DNA of 64,000 nt from contig JALJCS010000001.1 in the NCBI GenBank assembly GCA_023055355.1, positions 103,419,881 to 103,483,880 of the forward strand, written 5' to 3'. The notes beneath the pieces were generated by a model. That model was not told the origin of the DNA, searched no databases, and was given only the letters and a program-made list of their open reading frames with translations. Shown here one piece after another: positions 23,161 to 36,839 of the stretch. Within the stretch, counting starts at the first letter, position 1, and each line of letters opens with the position of its first letter. Position numbers and translations under genes: made by a program. The DNA is from Agelaius tricolor. Lineage: Eukaryota > Chordata > Aves > Passeriformes > Icteridae.

Positions 23161-26100
23161 AATTATCAAAAAATATGTGGAAAAAAATTGCACACCTTGC
23201 AAAACTGTACAATTCATATATTCATAAGATGAGTAAAATAGCCAAAATGACTATGAAGTGAAGCAAAGCTCTGGTCTGTGTTTTCTGGATATGCTTGTCA
23301 GAATAGTACTACTGTTATGTATTTACTAGCAAATTTGGTATTGACATGCATTTTGTGTTAGTATTCCTAAGTCTGATATTTTGTTTCATGTTCCCCCAGT
23401 CCAGAAGTTCTTGTTCAGGCTATCATCTCCCATGTAGAGCTCTCTTATTGGTTCCTGCAAAATTATAGTTTTCCATGGTGGTTCTGTTTTCAATGTTATT
23501 CTTCAGATTTTGCTTCTGTTGAACCAAAATTTAATAATGTTATTGAAAGTTTTTATTTTGTGGACCGGTGTACTGAAAACTGTGACAGATAAAAAAGTCA
23601 ATTCAACTCAAAGCAGTAACGCGACACAGAATTGCTATTGTTCCATCCTCCCATGCTTTATGTGGTCTCTATCTTGTCTCCCTTGCCAGCCACCACGTAT
23701 AAAATTAGTCTAAGAAAAAACATACAAACTCAACAACACACACAAGAAAAGGACATTACAAGACAGAAGAATCACAAAACCAGAAAAGATTAATGGGGCA
23801 AATGCTGTGGAGGAGATCAAGCTGTTTTTACAAGCTCATCAACCAACCTCAAGTTCAAAGGCCGCTGCTTCTGTAACTATCCTCATAGGGGTGTTGGTCA
23901 CCAAACAAACACTCCAGTAAGACTTCTTTAGTGTAAATAGCAAAAGTCTGAGAAAATCTGAGGATGAATAGTTCCTCTGCTCAGTAAGTGGCACATTCTT
24001 CTTCCTGAGAAATTTGCTCAAAGAATTAAGTTGTCTTAAAAGATGCTAGAAAATGTCCTTCACAATCTGATTTGGGGGATTTTTTCATGATTTCTGCAAT
24101 TGAACTAACACAAATAAAAATCAAATTTAATAGTAATTATTGTGAACCAGATTTACTAGATATTGAAAAAAAGCGCACATAAAGTTGCATTGTTGTGTAT
24201 TTATTTGTTAATTTCTTTTATCAGAGGTAATAAAAAACATTCTTTCTATAAAAAAACAAGCAATCCTGACACATTGCTACTTTTGATTTGTAGGAATAGA
24301 ATGCATATGTCACATAAGAAACATCAGTGAAAAACATCCAGTGAAAAGATTCCCAACTATTTCATTATGTCCAAAATAAAAGTCAGGTTCAGAGAAACTT
24401 TCTTGAGATGGAGAAATATCTAAATTCAGGTAATACTTGTATAACTGTAAATTCTATTTGCAGAGTAGAACTCTGATGTATGAACTAGGTATTTTTATTA
24501 CTTCATAGGTTTACTTTTGAGATGAGGTAACCTAATGTCAAATGTTTCACCACAGGACGCAAGGGCTACGACTATGTCAATAAATTAACAGATCCAGGCA
24601 CTTCAGTGCTATCCTGGGAACATCAGTTCTGCCTAAAAACATGGCATGCTCCTTGGATCACTTTCTGCTACACACCAATAAATACTGGCAATGCTTGACC
24701 ACTTTCAGAAAATGACTAAAGAAAAGCATTTCATGATAGTGAAAAAAATTAGTGACAGTGCTTCCACTGTAATTTACATGTTGTAAATTTTAGAGCTTCA
24801 TCTGCTGGTGGTATCTGGGAGAAGAACCTTTATCCCAAATAAATGGCAAAATGCTTTGCTTCTGGAGTGAGATCATCTCCTTAAGATCTACACAGCCAGT
24901 GGGAATTCAAAAGAATCACAGATGTAGCATTTAGGTGATGTAAAATGTCCCTAATTAGAGAAACAAAAGTCAGATGAATGCACCCATGCAGCCTTCCCTT
25001 TGCTCTCCTCTGGAGAAGACATCTAAAAGAAAATGCCTAATCTCTACTAACTCACATGAATCCATCCATGAAAAAAATGTAAACCTGTGCTAAGCCTCAT
25101 CGGATGACTGAGACACCAGACTACAGAGGGAAGAAGAATATCTTCTTAATCAGGGCAAAGGATTGCATGAAAAACAACGTGGTATGCACAAACATCTTTT
25201 ACTGAAAAGGTTCATTAAACTTGATTTATGCAAAAGCTGATGTATTCTATACTCATCCTTTAAATAAATATAAGTTACTGCATTCTAATTTTGTGACTGT
25301 CTGAATTTCATGCTATTAACTATTTTATGTCACAAAATAATATAGGTAGAATGTAAAAATTTCTTCAATTGAAATCTTGAGAGGCCAGATGTGTTTTTAG
25401 CTGGCCTTTTTAGTGGAAGGACACTTCAGGAACCTGTTCCACTGTGCGTATCTTTTTGTCTCTTTCCAGAAACATTTAATGAAAAGTCCAGCTGTCAGTT
25501 GGAAATCATAGTATCAGTTGAAATGGTAACTGAATTTGAGATGAGACTAAAGTCTCAGAAACATTAAATTTATAGCTAAAAGTAAGAAGCAGAAAGGAGA
25601 AAAAATATGTTGGGGATGAAGCAAAATATGGAAAAATTCAAGCTTTGAGGAAAAAGGAAAAAAATTCCTGATTTTATTGACTGGTGAAGAATCAGATGAC
25701 ATCCAGAATTCTGCAGCTTTCCAACTTGAAGTATCTAAACTTTAAACCTATATAATCATACTTGTAGAAATGTAATATCCTTGCACCTTGTTCTCACTCC
25801 CTCTTTTGTAGTGTGTATAGTGTATTAAAAATTTTTTAACTTACTTACCTTTATGATTTGCATTGAAGCCTTTTTTAAGGCTCAAAACTTAACTTTAGAT
25901 TTGATAAACTGAATTGCATTTTTTACACAGAATTTCTTTTATTTCTGAACTTGTTAATTTTTCTATTCCAAATAATTTTTAAAATATTTTTGATGGAGAG
26001 ATGTACAGGACACTCTAACAATACATATTTTGTTGTGTTTGTTTTGTTAATTTTCAGATAACAGCAAACCAATAATTTTTCATTTCTGAAATGAAAATGT

Positions 26101-26380
26101 AATCCTAATAAGTGATTAATATTGCTACAGAAAAAAAATTGCATAGGAACAGCCACACATCTGGTAGCAATAGAAAAATAGAGGGCACATCTAACTGCAG
26201 GCGTAAGGAGGTTTCTATGCTCAATAGAAGTGGGAGCCTTAAGAAACTCTATTTAATTTCCTCCCCAAGACTTAAATGATTAAGCCTATGTCAATCTGGC
26301 ACACGTTTGCCCTACTTTTTTTTTTTAAATGGCCACTAATGGAGACTTAATAATATCACCAGACAGTCTATTTTTTATAT
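23161..26380. other. Unassigned AT-rich DNA
   Basis: No gene, RNA or recognised repeat. Only short A and T runs are seen. Confidence 0.45.
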
Positions 26381-27110
26381 TAACAGCATGAGAATTTTTT
26401 TACTTTACTTATTACTTCATTTTTTTTCCTGCTGCATGACTTTTGGTCCTTTGGGCTGTGAAGACAGAAGATGTATTTTTCATTTCTCTTTGCAGTGTCC
26501 TGTATCTGCACAAATATACACAAGTATGCTCATATATAAAGAAATAAATATAAGTGTATATAAATGTGCATATATGCTTCCCTCCTCCCTTCTTCATTCA
26601 CCTCATAAGCCTTCCTCTTGGCTTAAGATAAGCCAGGTCATTCAATATTTCCTTTCAAAATAGTTCTGCTTTTTAATTTATGATTGTTTTTGTTTGTCTG
26701 CCTTGTCCAATATTTTGCTTGACATAAATACCCAATACTCTGCTCATCATTCCATCTGGAGTTTGCAAACTCCAAACAGGTCTGTTTTGTACTTTTACTA
26801 GCTCGTCACATTCTCAAATGATGTCTGCATTTTTTGCCACAAATTAATACTTTTGGCACATGTTCTAGTCAGGATTCCCTATAGCCTTCTATTCTTTCCT
26901 ATTATCTATTCTATTTATATTATTAACTATTATTAACTGTTCAGTTACTAACAATTTTGTTTTACTCTTTATTTCCTGCCCTATTTGTTGTGTTATGCAC
27001 CTGTTCATACAGTTCCTCCCCAATGCTCCTTATTTTTTTCTCTACTTGTCATCAACATTTTGAAACCTAATCTGAAACCCTCCAAAGCATTATCATGTTA
27101 ACATCACCTG
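26381..27110. other. T-rich block, unassigned
   Basis: The plus strand is T-rich with many ttc/ctt words, plus a TA/CATA-like stretch at 26511-26578. The open frames here follow composition. Confidence 0.4.
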
Positions 27111-30100
27111 AAAATATGATCAAATATGAAGGAAATCATTGATTGGCATTAGACTGTCACATTTATGAGGGACAAAACCTGCACAGCCTCACTCAATATA
27201 TTATTCTTTTTCAAGTGAATTTATAGCTGCTCTTCAAGCAGGATAACCTGGATATTTTGGTACAAATTTTAATTTCATTCCATACAGTGCATGTGCCTCT
27301 ATTTTGCTAATGAGAAGGTAACATGGAGAGTATCAAATATAAATGTCCACTGCTTCTCTCTCGTTATGAAGGAGCTCCTGGCAGTTTTTCAATTTCTTCT
27401 AGTGCCCTGTGCCAGTGGTCTCACACTCATGCAGATATCTCACTTTTCTCAGTAAACTGTAATCTCTCTTCTTTGTATCCCAGGATATGATCCTTCCTCC
27501 AAATTACCCACATTAGTTACCCTACTGCCAGCTCATTGTTGGCCTTAACTCATTAAGCACCTCAGCCCACTGAGAGTTGTGTCTTGAGCATTGCCGGGAT
27601 ATGGGTGGGCCAGTGGCAGGAATCACATGAAGTCATGGAACAACAGGGAATTGTATGTGGCAAGGCTGAAAATGCTTAATTCCTCAGCCTTCAGTTTAAG
27701 AAAAGATAAACCATCTTGAAAATGTGTGTTTTCACAGACTGGATAACAAGGTAATGTGGCTGGAGTGGCATTTTTAAATAGTGGTGGATGCAGAAATATT
27801 TACCTGACTGTTCATGCACCCTGATGTAATTAATGAGATGTGAAATTCCCTGTTTCTATTTATCTGATTGGAATATCAGCTTTGAAGCCCAGTGATGGCA
27901 TGTTGCTCTTGGCATTTACTATTTAGACACTGTTCAGGGAATGAGGGCCAAAAATGGGATTTAAACCTCTTTGGGTTGGAAATGAAGGACTTGAAGTGTG
28001 AAAAAGAGCAAAGAAAATTATAAAAAAAGGTTAGAGACAAAAAAGAAGCAAGGATTTAAAACAGCAGTGGGCAGAGGAGATTATTTTTTTTTTTTCAGAG
28101 AGTAACAAATGTGACAAGAAAACATTAGGAAAATTAAATAAAATCTGTCTGGTGTCACTACACCAGCTCTCTACTGACTTCAGTGGGTGTTGTGGCCCCT
28201 GCATTGCAGACCTGAATTTATACCTCCTGCAAATAATCATATTTTGATACTGCCAAAGCCAGTAAGTGTGCAAAACTTGTAAACCAGTCATGTAACAGAA
28301 GCAGGGAGACTGATTTTTAAGTAAAGATGATCAAAAACAAATGGCCATTCTCCTCATCTGGTGCTTTTAAGCCTTTAAGGTCAGCCTGGGTCGTGCTCTC
28401 AGACTGTGCTCTGAGTGGCTTTTGGTTGAAGCTGAAATTCCCGCATGGACACTTGATTCCAGAAGAGGGAGCTTCAGCAGGCACAATTACAGTAAAGTCA
28501 ATTTGCAATGAAATATTTAAATAGTTGCTTTCTTACAAATAGATTTGAGAGTTTTGTTCAGGGTAACAGCAGAATTCAATTTGGTCAGAACATGATTAAA
28601 GGCTTCAAACGTTTTCTGTCCCCAGGCTCTTTTAATAACAATGTTATTATTATTTTTCTTTAAATTGAAACAATGGCAAATAAATAAAAAACTTAAATTT
28701 TATTGAAAACAAATACTTTTAAAAGTAGTCACATATCCATGTAAATTATATCTAAAACTGTGATTCCTTACATTCTAATAGCTTTCAGTGTGAGTGTCTG
28801 AAAATAAACAAACTGGCAGCTTTCCATTCACACCAGGTAAGGGAAAAATACACACATTTTCTTTTATTGATAGCTTAAATAATAAACAGGGACTAGAAGT
28901 TGGGATGGCTGCTAGGTCATTTTATTAATTTGGGTTTCTTGGAAAGCTGGTGTAAATGCATAATTGTCAGGAATAAACTAATAATGCACCTGCAGGGGTA
29001 TTTATGTGTTTTTATGTGGAGAAGTGCCCTAAATCTGAAAGAAAAGAGTCTGAAGACAGAAGAGAGAAAAGTTACACTTATAATTAAGCCCTTGGTGAAA
29101 TCCAGTAACAGGTTTCTGAGGGCAGAGGGCTGATTAAGAATACAGGAGTCAAGAAAACAAATAGCAAATAACTTGTGCCAAGACCAAAACATTTTGAGTT
29201 TCTACGTTTGCCTTAGGGTATGGATTGTCCAATAGCTTTCAGAGCAACAAGACTACTCAAATGTAAAGAACTCTTTCTTAGATATTTTGCACAGGTCCTC
29301 TAACCTCCTTGGAGAGCTTGAAAAGCTGGCAATGAATACATGCACACCTATCTTCCTCTGAAGCCATGACAACGACGGAGTATGTTCTGAATGTGTCCCT
29401 CTCCGTTTGGATGGTTTTAATATTTATTACCTCAGTTAAAAGAATTTTGAAAATTTTATCCTAGAAAGCCTTAAAAAGCAGAAAGTCCAGACATTTATCC
29501 GAAGTTTCATCTGTCCTGGCCACTAGTTCAGAACAGTTTAGTAGGTAGTACTTCAGTTATCAATGACAGTTGAGTATTTTCTAGGGTTGACCATTTAGGC
29601 TGCAGCTTTCTTTTTCATGCCAAGTAAATAAAGCAAAAAAGAATATAAAAATATTGATAGAGTATATTTAGGAGAAGATTTTAGTATCATACACACAGTG
29701 ATCTGTTTCAAGGTTCTTGGTCTTTTAAACTTGTGATGGACTGTAACACCCAGAAAGATACAAACTCAGGCACTGATACAATTTCCCCCATAAACAATGG
29801 TTCAATTTACAATTCTTTCAATTCCATTTTTTATAGGTATTGAAAATTGGCAATAAGTAAGAGTGTCACTTTCCTAGGTATTACTTCAAATTATATCGGT
29901 TCATATTAGAAAATTGTAAAAAATTGTGAAAAATTAGAAAATTTTAACTACATACAGTAGAATTTAATAAAGAAATCACTGCTTGAGGGACCAAAAAACT
30001 CCTTTATAAACTAGACAGGGTCCAGTTACAACTTTGGAAAAGAAAATTCTTATCAGAGTGAAATATGAAATTGTTTTGGTTTTAGATCTCTTTCTATCCT

Positions 30101-32689
30101 CATTGTATCCATTCCTTATAGAACCAACATAAAGGCCATCAAAGTTGGTGTTATTTTTTTGTGTTGGTCTGAATTGACTTTAGAACACATTTTTCTTTCC
30201 ACTTCCAATGTATAACTACATCTGTATTTTATTTGCTGTTATAAAACATACCCTTAACTTTCTGTTTCAGTTTCCAGATTTTTCACACTTTTTGCATAAT
30301 CAATTTAAGTCTCTGGGAAATAAACTTTTTTTTCTTAGTTATTTTTTCATGGACTACTTTGATATATTCATTATCACTTGGTGTTCCCAGTTTGCACATT
30401 TTATATTCACCTGCATATTAAGAGGCCATTAATATTATCTATTTGCTCCAAGAGAAATGAGTAGCTCATGTTTGGCTCTCAGTAAATGATCCATTCAACA
30501 GTGAAGTTGTGACTTTGCCTTCTAGTTTGTTGTGTTAGTGCAACATAGATACTGTAAAAATGTGCCCACCTTCATGCCTCTGAGTGAAATTTCATAAAGT
30601 ATCTAAATAAGTACTTTCCAGCTTTAGGAAAAAAAAATTATTCTGGGAATAAAAGATGGGGAATTGAGCGAGTATTGCAAAGGTCAACCTAAGAATCATG
30701 GCTCAGGCATGTATCACAATTTCAGATTCTCTGTAGTATATCCCCAGGTTTCACACACTAACAATGCCAGTACTTAAAAGAATGTAGCAATATAAGAATT
30801 TTCTCAATCATCCCCTATTAAAGGTATAATTTTTCACAGAGTTGCACCTCTTTTACAATGTGTGATAATTTTAAAAATCTAAGTTAGGCATTTTACTTCT
30901 TTGAGGACGTTAATGGAAAAATAGATTCAAAGTGGAAAAAAGGATCACACTGATTTAAGCACCTAAACTCCATCACTTTAGTACGATTCAGAACCCAAAC
31001 TTACACACAACTGTGTGTTCTTTTCCTAGTATTTTTTTTATTGCAAAATATCACATTTATTGTCAATGTGAAACAAATCGGCCTATTTTTTTAGGACTTT
31101 TAGATTTGTTAATTTGGAAAATCATCTTTGAAAATGATCAAAAATATAAAAAATAAATTTGGATGACACTTCTTTCCTGTCACTGATGCATTCCACCAAC
31201 CATTTCAAGTTGTCAAATTGAAAATAAAGTCACAAAGAAAGGATAGTATTTGGAAGAGAGAGGGCAGAAGTGTTTATCAGGCTTAGAATATAAATTTGAT
31301 TGCCTGTTATGTCAAAGACTGCAAAATTATTCTGCGATACATGCATCAGAAGCATGTGACAAATATACTTTCATCGATCTTAAAATCATACCAAAAATCA
31401 GTAATCATCAAGTATTCTTCCAAAGTCATTTTCTAAAATCAAAAAGCTGATATTTTAAGCACAACTCACGCAGGCGCAATGTGCAGGCTCACGCACACTG
31501 CCTTGCTCTCCTCCTTTTGACTTGAAGAGTTATTTGGTTTTCAAATTACTTTTTGTCTACTTTATTTTTTGCACAGTGGTGAAGTTAAATTAGGTGCTTC
31601 AGAAACATGTATGAAATACACCTTTTCCCAGAATATATATTTCTGGAAACCTAAAAAAATTGCAAACTTTATTCCCGTTTCTTACTTTGTCCACACTCTG
31701 GCCTGTCACACACTCACAGTTTGTGATGACAAGACCCTGCTCAGCAGCCAAGTAACTTAAAATGCAGGATCGTTGTACTCCATCAGCCCATGTGAGATCA
31801 GAAATGTGGGAATAATCCTGTTCTGGGTTTGTTTGCCTGATTTGGTCATATGACATTACCACAGGGAAACAAGATTTTGAACACAGTCAATTATTCCCAC
31901 CCTACTAGGAATAATAATCTTTGACCTGTGTTAATGGATAGATTTTTCCCAAAGGGCGTGTAGACTGAGCATACATCCAAAATCCCGAATATGCTGGCAG
32001 TTTTGTCCCAGGAAAAGGACTGATCCCTCTCCCTGATACAAGAGGACTCAATGAAACAGTGAAAAAAAAGAGGCCTGGGTGGTTTAAAGTTTTTTATGAT
32101 GACCAACTGGCAAATAATGAATGTCTGCATGTGAAATCCTGCTCCCTATAATTAATCTGAAGTAGCTATCTTAAAATCACCTTAATATCCTGAAAAGTAT
32201 AGTATCCTGTATCATGAGTGTTTAGCCAAGGAATCTATAAAAAAAAAAAGCCTGCTGAAAGCATGCAGAGCTATGCATTATTACAAGTTTTCTAATGAAC
32301 AGCTCCCAGAACTGCTCTAGCTCTTTGTATCAATTCCACACAGGATAATTCACCCAATTCACTCAAAATTTTTTGGACAAACTGCTTTGCAGAAAATAGG
32401 TTAAAAAAAAGCAACAGAAATTTTTCAGTATATGACATAATTTTCTCTTCCAACGTATCCTACATCTCAGAATCTTGCAGCAATTGCCTTAAATTGAACA
32501 TGATTTCTGCTGCCTGAAAACTGCTCATAAAGATTTTGAAATGGAAATTAAGTTTTCTTGAAGGACAGTTTAGGTTAAAAGACACAAAACTGTGTTAATA
32601 AATAACAGAAAGCAGAAAGTTGGATAAAGGTGGAACACCAAGGGTCTTAAACTTACTTGAAGACAGTAGAAAGTGAGCATAAAAGGCAT
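27111..32689. other. Unassigned AT-rich DNA
   Basis: About 5.6 kb. Open frames up to 91 codons are scattered on both strands and none resembles a known protein. No mobile element is recognised. A small CpG-bearing patch (cacgcaggcgcaatg) lies near 31468. Confidence 0.45.
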
Positions 32690-32763
32690 GAAAATGTCAG
32701 CCTTTTACAGCCACTTTACATTTTCTGAAAATGTCAGCCTTTTACAGCCACTTTACATTTTCT
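32690..32763. repeat. Perfect tandem duplication, 2 x 37 bp
   Basis: The unit starting gaaaatgtcagcc and ending cattttct occurs at 32690-32726 and again, without a mismatch, at 32727-32763. It is non-coding and not low-complexity. Confidence 0.97.
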
Positions 32764-33370
32764 TTGCACTCTTGCAAAATAACTGATTTATTACAGGGCA
32801 ACAGTAAGCTGAACTTATAAAAAAATATGGAAACCAACCCTGAAAATTGGTTGGACTTAATTCACTTTTCCTAAGTCTGATTTTTTATATTTGCTGTAAC
32901 AGTTAAAAATCGTTTAGAGAAGGACTTAACTCTCAGAGGTTTAGAAACATTTAGACAACATATGCTTCAATATTTCTGGAGCAGAACATTTTTGATCTTT
33001 TTATTGAGAAATAAAATGTTAAGCTTACTTGATGTAAAAAAGACCCTAGTTGTAACTAAAGGCTGATTTTATAAAAATGAAACTTTCAATAAATCTGAAA
33101 TGAATTCAAATAATATGATAAAAACATGTTATGCAGATCCATAGCTGATCAAGAGAGATCAATTTTCTTTCTTATAATTTTATTTTCACTAGACAATTCA
33201 CACTGATCAGACACTTTGTATGTTAACAAACATGCAGACGTGCACAGAGTTAGATTTACCATTTCTTTGATTTATACTTCATAATTTTGTCAAGGACACT
33301 TTATGGAGTGTGACTGATCAGTGTGCAATTGCACTCCCGAAAAAGTAACTGTGAAGATATTTAACATGAA
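32764..33370. other. Unassigned AT-rich DNA
   Basis: No gene or recognised repeat. Confidence 0.45.
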
Positions 33371-33494
33371 GGAAGAGAAGAGAAGAGGAGAGGAGAGGAG
33401 AGAAGAGAAGAGAAGAGAAGAGAAGAGAAGAGAAGAGAAGAGAAGAGAAGAGAAGAGAAGAGAAGAGAAGAGAAGAGAAGAGAAGAGAAGAGAA
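33371..33494. repeat. AGAAG pentanucleotide microsatellite
   Basis: A pure-purine plus strand. The first 30 bases mix agaag and aggag units. From about 33400 to 33494 the AGAAG repeat is perfect, about 19 units. The minus-strand 102-codon frame with repeated Ser-Leu-Leu-Phe is a reading of this tract. Confidence 0.97.
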
Positions 33495-36400
33495 TGAAAA
33501 AGGTCTTGGTTCTGCTGGATGACAGGAAATGGTCTTGAACACCCTTTCTTTGTTATTGCTGAGCTTCACTGGAAGTACAACAGTTACAGCAATGTTACTC
33601 AGTCCCACAAGAGCCAAGGATATCAATTTACTGTTTCCACAGCTGCAGGGTATTAAGTGCTAACTGCACCAGTTCTGTGGTCATTGCACTGTGTTTAGCC
33701 ATACACCAAGTCAAGTGTCAGATCTGCCACTGACAAAGGGCTGGTTTTTCCTCTAGATTGTTGGATGCTGATGAGTACATATCCTCTTGCTCTGCTGTCT
33801 GCCCATCAACCATCAGTTCCTCTTATTGACCATCACTAGCCCCTCTTAGGCTTCTTTCTCTCACACCTAAACACAGTCACACATACATGAAAGGTAATTT
33901 CCTATTGGGAGATCTTGCTAAGCTTTCCTTTTCTAATTTTTTTTTCCTGAAGGCTCTTTCCTCTGAAACCTTCCAAATTTTGATCAGCAGTGAGGACAAA
34001 GGAAAATGCTTAAGGAGAAATGCTGAGCTCTAAATAGACATTAATGAATAATGGAGGAAGGGATTGATATACATTCTTAACCATTCTGTCTGACTGAGAA
34101 ATTGCTGAAAAGTTATTCTGAGTTTTAGGTTTCTTCTTCCTTCATTACAAATTGCTGGAAGGGCCAAAAGCTATCCTTTCAGTTATTAGCAACAATTAAG
34201 GTTGTTCATTTGATACCCAATTACTTTGGTACTCAGGAAACCCTATTCATTGTGGGCAGTTAAGTGTGAAAACCTGACAAAAATAAAAAGAAAAGTTGAG
34301 ATTGTCACTATCCAGAAGTTTTTCAGACTTTGTAACACCATGTGAATATATCTTCTGCACTAGTATTAGGGCTCAATATCCACAGTTTGCTTTCTTCTCT
34401 GTTCTTTAAGGTATTAATAAGAAAGCCTAAAGTCAGCATATAGCATGTAGTTACCTTTTTTCAGTTAATGGTTTGCCTTACATGATTTCATCAATTCCTG
34501 TGATCCTTCCCTGTAAGAATTTCTGGGAAATAGCATGGAGGATATTGGGGCACTTTTGTGGCTTGCTCTTAGCATGCCACCAGACTAGTGGAACTACAGA
34601 GTAAATTGACCACACTGAAATTATTACACAAGATGGACAATTTCAGTTACTCTTTAAAAACCCGAGTCCATGGACAAGTATTTGTTTTCCACTTAATTTT
34701 CTATTTCATTATCAAACATGTGTTTTAATCTATAAAAATAAAAGGCAGTCTTTAGAACAGAAACATAGCAAGAGTTACCCACAAAAGGAACTCCTGACAG
34801 TCTTTTTATTTGGGAGTTCTCATTCACGTTTTATGGTCCTGAGAGAAGGTATTTGTCCAAATGAAGAAATATATTCCAGTATGAGAATAGAACTGAAATG
34901 AGGGGCACCTGTATTTGACAGTTTGGTGCACAAAATTCCTAAATTTCTGGGGGGAATACTCATATCACAAAATATTAATGCATATTGAAGCTGCTGCAAC
35001 TGTCGGTATTGTGACACCTGCATCACAGATGAAGGATGGTAACAGAGTGGTTTATCATAGCCCTCATCCAACTGTGTGAGCAATATTTGCACTCAGAAAA
35101 ATTACCATTTTGAACAAATTTATTGGCAGAAAATAAATTTTTCTGGGGTAAGATGGGCATCAAAGAATGTACCTAAGTGAAATAATGGCAAGTTTTGACA
35201 GAAGTGAAGATGATAGAACCATACAGTGCTTTCAGAAGAACAGCCTGACTTGACTGCAAGAACAGTCAACTAAAATATATTAGTCTTGTAAAGGTGCATA
35301 GCGGTGTCATGTTGTGAAGATGAGTCAACCTATGTAAAAATGGAGGTAATAAGTTATGACTACCTGACTCTCTACACTAAACAAATCGGTTTAGAATTTA
35401 AGGAAAGAGTTGGTGAAAATTTTATATGTAAATTAGTGCTTTACCTATGCATTATTTTTTGGTTTAGGTAAAATCACATTGGTTGAGACTTTTGTATGGT
35501 GCGTGTTTATGAGGGATTTTGGCTGTCATATGCCCTTGAGTACTCATATGGAATACTTATAAGGGTCTTGGGAAAGGACCCTTGTACTTATAAATACTTA
35601 TAATTTCTGGGAAAGTTTTCTTTAGCTTATTTGGAGGCCTGGGTAAAGAAGAAAATGCTGTGCTGGGCAGGGATGTCTCAGAATGTAAGGTTACAGCTCC
35701 TTTTCTACACAAGTCTCATAAACAAGCTCTCCACAGAATGGGTGCTGTGGATCACCTGAGACACAGTAAAGGGACAACCATACATGCAATCTTGATGGCC
35801 ACAGATTTTATCCTGGCTGTGTCCTGAAAAGTGTGTCTTACTTATAGTTCACTAAAAAAGAAGGGCAGAGAAATTGCATAAAAAAGGAATAGAAACTGGG
35901 GAAAGAGACAAGTAAAATTTTGATGGCTCTTGAGGGGGCTGGGATGATAATATATGGTATCAGACATAGAGATTTAAATGGCATGGATGGTTTAGAAAAA
36001 AATCCCTATTCAAGTCACAGAATGGCTGTCAGGGGCCTTCTGGGATTGCTTTCCTGTGGATCTCTGGATACTCCATAAAAGGCTCTCTAGGCTGATATCC
36101 TAGATATCAAATGTTCCAGTATTCCCAGTTTCATCAATCAGGACTTCATAATCTGAATGACTAACCAGGCAAGGCAACGAGCTTTTCCTCAAGCAGAATT
36201 TAAGAAATAAATCCTCACAATGCCCTTTGAATAACTCAAAATGATGTCTGGTCTTCCTGGATGAGGAAGAACTCATGGGGAGACCTTTGCAACTTTGTAG
36301 GAGTCTCTGTAAAGTGAGTTCAATTCATCTGCCAGTGGGATTAGATTTCCACTCATTTGAAACCCATTGAAGGGCCAGGATCAATTCTCAACTGTGTTGA

Positions 36401-36790
36401 TTCAGATTTCCCTGGGAAAAGGGAAGAAAGGAGCATTTGAATCAATAGCTATGTCTGCATTCTTGTTAATGGAAGAGCTGTTTATTAGTTCATGCCAGGA
36501 AGCCATCTCTGCCACTCAATTTTGACCATTTACAGAGGTAGATAGCCAGAACTGTCCCCAGCAACCCTTTGGCCCACATCACTTCTCCAGGCAGTGTTTG
36601 GGCACAGTACAGGGGTTAGGACAGCCCACTGGCTGCTCCTAGAAGGGAGTTTGGAAGCAGCTGCAGTATTCTAGAAGACAGGAAAAAAGTTAGGACATGG
36701 GGTATTTCAAGTCAGCTAACATCAGTGCTAAAGGCAGTTCCTGGCCTTGTTAGACTTCTTACCCTGTTACATAATTTCTCTAAATTCACC
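33495..36790. other. Unassigned DNA
   Basis: No gene found. A possible 35-bp CR1-like scrap lies at 36015. Confidence 0.45.
36015..36052 (-). mobile_element. Very weak CR1 3'-end-like scrap
   Basis: tcacagaatggctgtcagg then ggccttctgggattgc resembles the complement of a CR1 3' end. It is too short to be sure. Confidence 0.22.
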
Positions 36791-36793
36791 CCC

Positions 36794-36836
36794 TTTTTTT
36801 TTTTTGTTTTTTTTTTTTTGGGGGGGGGGGGGGGGG
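36794..36836. repeat. Poly-T tract abutting a G17 tract
   Basis: T run 36794-36819, broken by a single G at 36806, passes directly into 17 G (36820-36836). It is preceded by five C and followed by aataataag. An unbroken G17 next to T26 is unusual in this AT-rich window. Confidence 0.95.
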
Positions 36837-36839
36837 AAT

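Noticed and set aside
28160..28215. Segment resembling a widespread amniote repeat (ctgacttcagtgggtg)
   Set aside because: Match limited to about 20 bases. Cannot be told from chance without a library search.
33318..33626. 102-codon minus-strand protein with Ser-Leu-Leu-Phe repeats
   Set aside because: A translation of the AGAAG microsatellite.
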